Source: an uncultured Anaerolineae bacterium (lineage in GTDB: Bacteria > Chloroflexota > Anaerolineae > Anaerolineales > Villigracilaceae). Taken from it: a DNA stretch of 64,000 nucleotides. Position numbers and translations under genes: made by a program. The DNA lies in assembly GCA_903908605.1 (NCBI GenBank), contig CAIVSQ010000436.1:1-64000 (forward strand), in the 5' to 3' direction. The notes beneath the pieces are model-generated. The model saw only the letters and a program-made list of their open reading frames with translations, was not told the origin of the DNA and did not search any database. This document shows positions 61,426-64,000 of the stretch, one piece after another (position 1 is the first letter of the stretch; each line of letters opens with the position of its first letter).

Positions 61426-63048
61426 TCAAGCCGGGACGGTATACGCCAGAGCCAACCAGCGGTTTTCGCCAATTTCTCCCCAGCCACTCATCTCGCGGGT
61501 GACATCAAACAGGTCCCCAACCTTAGCCTTGCCGATCACCGCGTAACTGGAACCAGGCCCAGAGCGAATATTCAGAGAAACCTGGCTAATGCGCACGCTG
61601 CGCGACAGGCGAAAACCAATCCCCGCAGTTGGAATAATGGCCGAGCGTTCCGGGTTGGGGAAACTGGTATCGTTGACCACATCTTTCCAGGCCTTCCAGA
61701 ACATATCCAACGGGTAAGCATGCGCGCAGCCGATTTCAGGGTTGGTGTAAAGTGGATCGTGCACATAGACATTCTTGATATCCATGCCAACCACCACTGC
61801 AAAATGCGGACCATCAAAATGCTTCTCGGTCAGCCCAGCCTCCTCCAGCACCTTGTAGCGCAGCAGGACCAACGGGGGTTTGCCCGCAGCCAGGGCAGCA
61901 AAAAGATCCTGCATGGTCAATGCCGCCTTGAAGTCAGTCAACAATCCCAGGCTGCCCATCGCATTGCGCAGCTGCACAACACTCAGGAAAGGATCCCCGG
62001 CAATCCCATACTTGAAATAAAACTCGTCCGGGGTTATCTTCAGGTTGAAATAGGCACCCAACAGCATGATGGCCGAAGCTGCACCGCAATCATTGTTATG
62101 CGCATCGGCTCCAGCACCAATTTGAGAGACATACGGCACCGGCAACAGCACTTCCGGCCTAAAAGCCGTGCTCCAGCTGTACTCGGTTACCTGACCGGTA
62201 TCCAGGTTTTCGACCTTATAACGCATGGCCTTCGATCCAGACGGCACTGGCGGTACTGGTGCCGGGGTCGGAACCGGGTCAGGCGTAGGGGCCGGATCCG
62301 GCGTGGGGACGGGGGTCGGATCTGGGCTGGGCGCTGGGTCAGGCGTAGGAACCGGCTCAGGCGCAGGCGTGGGGTCGGGTGCCGGTATGGGGTCAGGGGT
62401 CGGCGTTGGATCAGGCATGGGTGGTGGGGCCGGCTGGTCATTCACCAACGCCATCACATTGGCCTTAAACTGCTCCATCGGAAAGGCCGGGCCTGGATCC
62501 CACTTGCGCTTGGGGGCAATATCATCATGCCCAAGGATATCCTTAAAGCCATAGGTACGGATTAATTCCGCCACCACCTCGGCGGCGGTGCCAAGCTGAA
62601 CGCCGGTGAACTTATGCCAGCCATAGATCACCTTGGGGTAAGTCTTGTGAGCCGAGACCAACACCTCTGAATCAGGGTAAACCTTGCCAAACGATGAAAC
62701 CCACTGGTCACCAGACCGCTGCAGCATACCAGCATTATCCAGCTCAATCCCAACCGAGTAGGCATTTAATTTATTGTAGCCACCCCACGAACTGATCCCA
62801 GCGTGCCAACCCACACGGTCAAACGGGATCATCTGCACCACTTCGCCATCCCGCCCGATGATGATATGCGCCGAGACCTGGCTGGCTGGGTTCATAAACC
62901 AGTTCACAATGCTCTGCACGTTGGCCCCATTGGTGTAATGCATAATAATAAAAGTCTTTTCGCTTAGGGGCGCGCCACGATTTGGGGAAGCAACAAATTT
63001 GACGGGGGTGTCTATATCATATTTAAGCAGGTGGTTGGATATTTTCAT
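61426..63048 (-). CDS. Modular amidase / C39-like peptidase / SH3 protein
   Basis: About 540 residues from the ATG at 63048. The N-terminal N-acetylmuramoyl-L-alanine amidase type 2 domain (about 1-180) has zinc His in FIIMHYTNG and GHDDIAPKRKWDPGPAFP. A linker of some 55 residues is built from PxPDPxP-type repeats. A C39-like papain-fold domain (about 265-440) has Cys in HNNDCGAASAIMLL, His in FDGPHFAVVVG and Asp in VYVHDPLY. A bacterial SH3 domain (about 470-540) has SLNIRSGPGSSYAVIGKAK. Such proteins cut peptidoglycan and its peptides. No signal peptide is visible, which is odd for a linker of this type and recalls phage or holin-dependent lysins. Confidence 0.88.
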   Translation of the reverse strand: MKISNHLLKYDIDTPVKFVASPNRGAPLSEKTFIIMHYTNGANVQSIVNWFMNPASQVSAHIIIGRDGEVVQMIPFDRVGWHAGISSWGGYNKLNAYSVGIELDNAGMLQRSGDQWVSSFGKVYPDSEVLVSAHKTYPKVIYGWHKFTGVQLGTAAEVVAELIRTYGFKDILGHDDIAPKRKWDPGPAFPMEQFKANVMALVNDQPAPPPMPDPTPTPDPIPAPDPTPAPEPVPTPDPAPSPDPTPVPTPDPAPTPDPVPTPAPVPPVPSGSKAMRYKVENLDTGQVTEYSWSTAFRPEVLLPVPYVSQIGAGADAHNNDCGAASAIMLLGAYFNLKITPDEFYFKYGIAGDPFLSVVQLRNAMGSLGLLTDFKAALTMQDLFAALAAGKPPLVLLRYKVLEEAGLTEKHFDGPHFAVVVGMDIKNVYVHDPLYTNPEIGCAHAYPLDMFWKAWKDVVNDTSFPNPERSAIIPTAGIGFRLSRSVRISQVSLNIRSGPGSSYAVIGKAKVGDLFDVTREMSGWGEIGENRWLALAYTVPA

Positions 63049-63158
63049 GGGACCGCCGATGATCAATGAAGTGTGGAACCTTATACTTTCAATATTATCT
63101 CTATTATGCCCGAAATTGAAGCTGGACACAAATGAAACTGTTGGTAAAATCCATCCCT

Positions 63159-63845
63159 ATGATAAAAGCGCTTATTTTTGACTTCGACGGATTAATTTTA
63201 GACACTGAGACCCCCGAGTACCACGCCCTCAGCGAAATATATCGCGAATACGGGCAGGAACTCCCCATCACGGTATTTGCCCAGGTGGTAGGTTCAGATT
63301 ACAGCCATGCGTACGAACCAGTCAGTCACCTGCAGGGACTTACCGGTAAAAACCTGCAAGACGCTGGCATATTGCAAAGAATGCATACCCGCCGCATGGA
63401 GTTGATTTACCAGAATACCACCCTGCCAGGTGTGGATAACCTGGTGCGTGAAGCCCACCTGGCAGGGTTAAAACTTGCAGTTGCTTCCAGTTCCGCCCAC
63501 GCCTGGGTCGATCAACATCTCGCCCGGCTGGGTCTGTTTGACTTTTTTGATGTGATCATCTGCAAGGACGATGTTGGCCGCATCAAGCCAAATCCCGACT
63601 TATTCCTGGCGGCCATCCAGGCCCTCGATGTGCAGCCATCCGAAGCCGTGATTTTTGAGGATTCCTTAAACGGCATCATCGCCGGGCAGCTCGCCGGCAT
63701 CCGTGTCGTGGCAGTCCCCAATCCCATAACCGAACACCTTGACCTGCAAGGCCAAACACTGCGCTTAACCTCCCTGGCTGGGCTCACCCTTGAGGTTTTA
63801 TTTAGTCAATTATCAGCTTTTTCTCATGGGGATGCTGTACAATAG
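63159..63845 (+). CDS. HAD-superfamily hydrolase (beta-phosphoglucomutase/phosphatase type)
   Basis: 228 residues from the ATG at 63159, the usual HAD start MIKALIFDFDGLILDTE with the nucleophile Asp and DxD-type pair. An in-frame ATG at 63132 would add nine residues; neither has a good ribosome site. Other motifs are AVASSSAHAW (motif II Ser), KPNPDLFL (motif III Lys) and VIFEDSLNGI (motif IV Glu-Asp). A helical cap (about 20-80) places it in subfamily I with phosphoglycolate phosphatase and beta-phosphoglucomutase relatives. Substrate not predictable. Confidence 0.9.
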   Translation: MIKALIFDFDGLILDTETPEYHALSEIYREYGQELPITVFAQVVGSDYSHAYEPVSHLQGLTGKNLQDAGILQRMHTRRMELIYQNTTLPGVDNLVREAHLAGLKLAVASSSAHAWVDQHLARLGLFDFFDVIICKDDVGRIKPNPDLFLAAIQALDVQPSEAVIFEDSLNGIIAGQLAGIRVVAVPNPITEHLDLQGQTLRLTSLAGLTLEVLFSQLSAFSHGDAVQ

Positions 63846-63880
63846 AAGTGGACACTAATCATCCAGACTAGGAGCGAAGT

Positions 63881-64000
63881 ATGTCACAAACGAACGGCCA
63901 GATACGTTGGCAAGCCATTGTCGCCCGGTATGCGGAACCCGATACCTGGCATAGCATCTGGCAAATTATCAATTCGGTCGTCCCCTTTATTGCGCTTTGG
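63881..64000 (+). CDS. Probable fatty-acid desaturase, N-terminal start (cut by window edge)
   Basis: Forty residues are visible after AGGAGCGAAGT. The sequence has IRWQAIVARYAEPDTWHSIW followed by QIINSVVPFIALW, a layout typical of the N-terminus of DesA-type membrane desaturases (polar amphipathic lead, then first membrane helix beginning PF-ALW). The diagnostic His boxes lie outside the window, so the call is tentative. Confidence 0.5.
   Translation, partial: MSQTNGQIRWQAIVARYAEPDTWHSIWQIINSVVPFIALW

Noticed and set aside
61408-62565. 385-codon plus-strand open frame opposite the amidase gene
   Set aside because: Antisense shadow; its Arg/Gly-rich stretch is only the complement of the Pro/Asp/Thr linker repeat.

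Overview
The window looks like chromosomal DNA of a Chloroflexota bacterium, most likely of the Anaerolineae. This is inferred from the mix of giant STAND-TPR-BTAD transcription regulators (two, about 1080 residues each), a DUF5317-type membrane protein, Pro/Thr-rich linkers in exported proteins, an Excalibur-domain protein, a complete 14-gene nuo operon and moderately high GC. No rRNA, tRNA or CRISPR array was found.

Layout. 1-1834: tail of an IS5-like transposase, then a small membrane protein, a PstB-like ATPase with an altered Q-loop, and PhoU. 2142-3146: a lone hisG. 3238-10675 (minus): an operon-like run of an Excalibur protein, FAD oxidoreductase, YtcJ-like amidohydrolase, two Dpp/Opp-type permeases and a lipoprotein binding protein, with no ATPase gene. 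10760-13018: a decaying region with an RHS-core remnant, an alpha/beta hydrolase lipoprotein gene broken by one in-frame TAA, and two copies of a 230-bp noncoding repeat made partly of 8-12 bp periodic units. 13142-15595: GH31 glycosidase.

15805-27999 (plus): a STAND/BTAD regulator, a 79-residue protein, and an eight-gene acyl-CoA operon (KAS III-like protein without the usual His and Asn, two AMP-forming ligases, two alpha/beta hydrolases, an SCPx-type thiolase paired with a DUF35 protein, and an SDR). The operon ends in a strong terminator. 28264-32133: a GAF-GAF-SpoIIE phosphatase, convergent with a glycogen debranching enzyme. 32469-35221 (minus): ApbE, a ferric-reductase-like membrane domain, and two small anchored proteins, a probable membrane redox module.

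35741-42264 (plus): a second STAND/BTAD regulator, then a consensus-like promoter inside an inverted repeat driving a 47-residue secreted-peptide-like gene, DUF5317, a short helical protein and a PAS-GAF-GAF-HD-GYP protein. This is a candidate peptide-signalling locus. 42354-46552 (minus): pepD, gatB, an enoyl-CoA hydratase and an acidic small protein. 46813-61336 (plus): nuoABCDEFGHIJKLMN, preceded by a perfect 14-bp palindrome over the candidate -35 box; nuoM carries a one-base frameshift. 61426-64000: a modular amidase/C39-like/SH3 protein, a HAD phosphatase, and the start of a probable fatty-acid desaturase.
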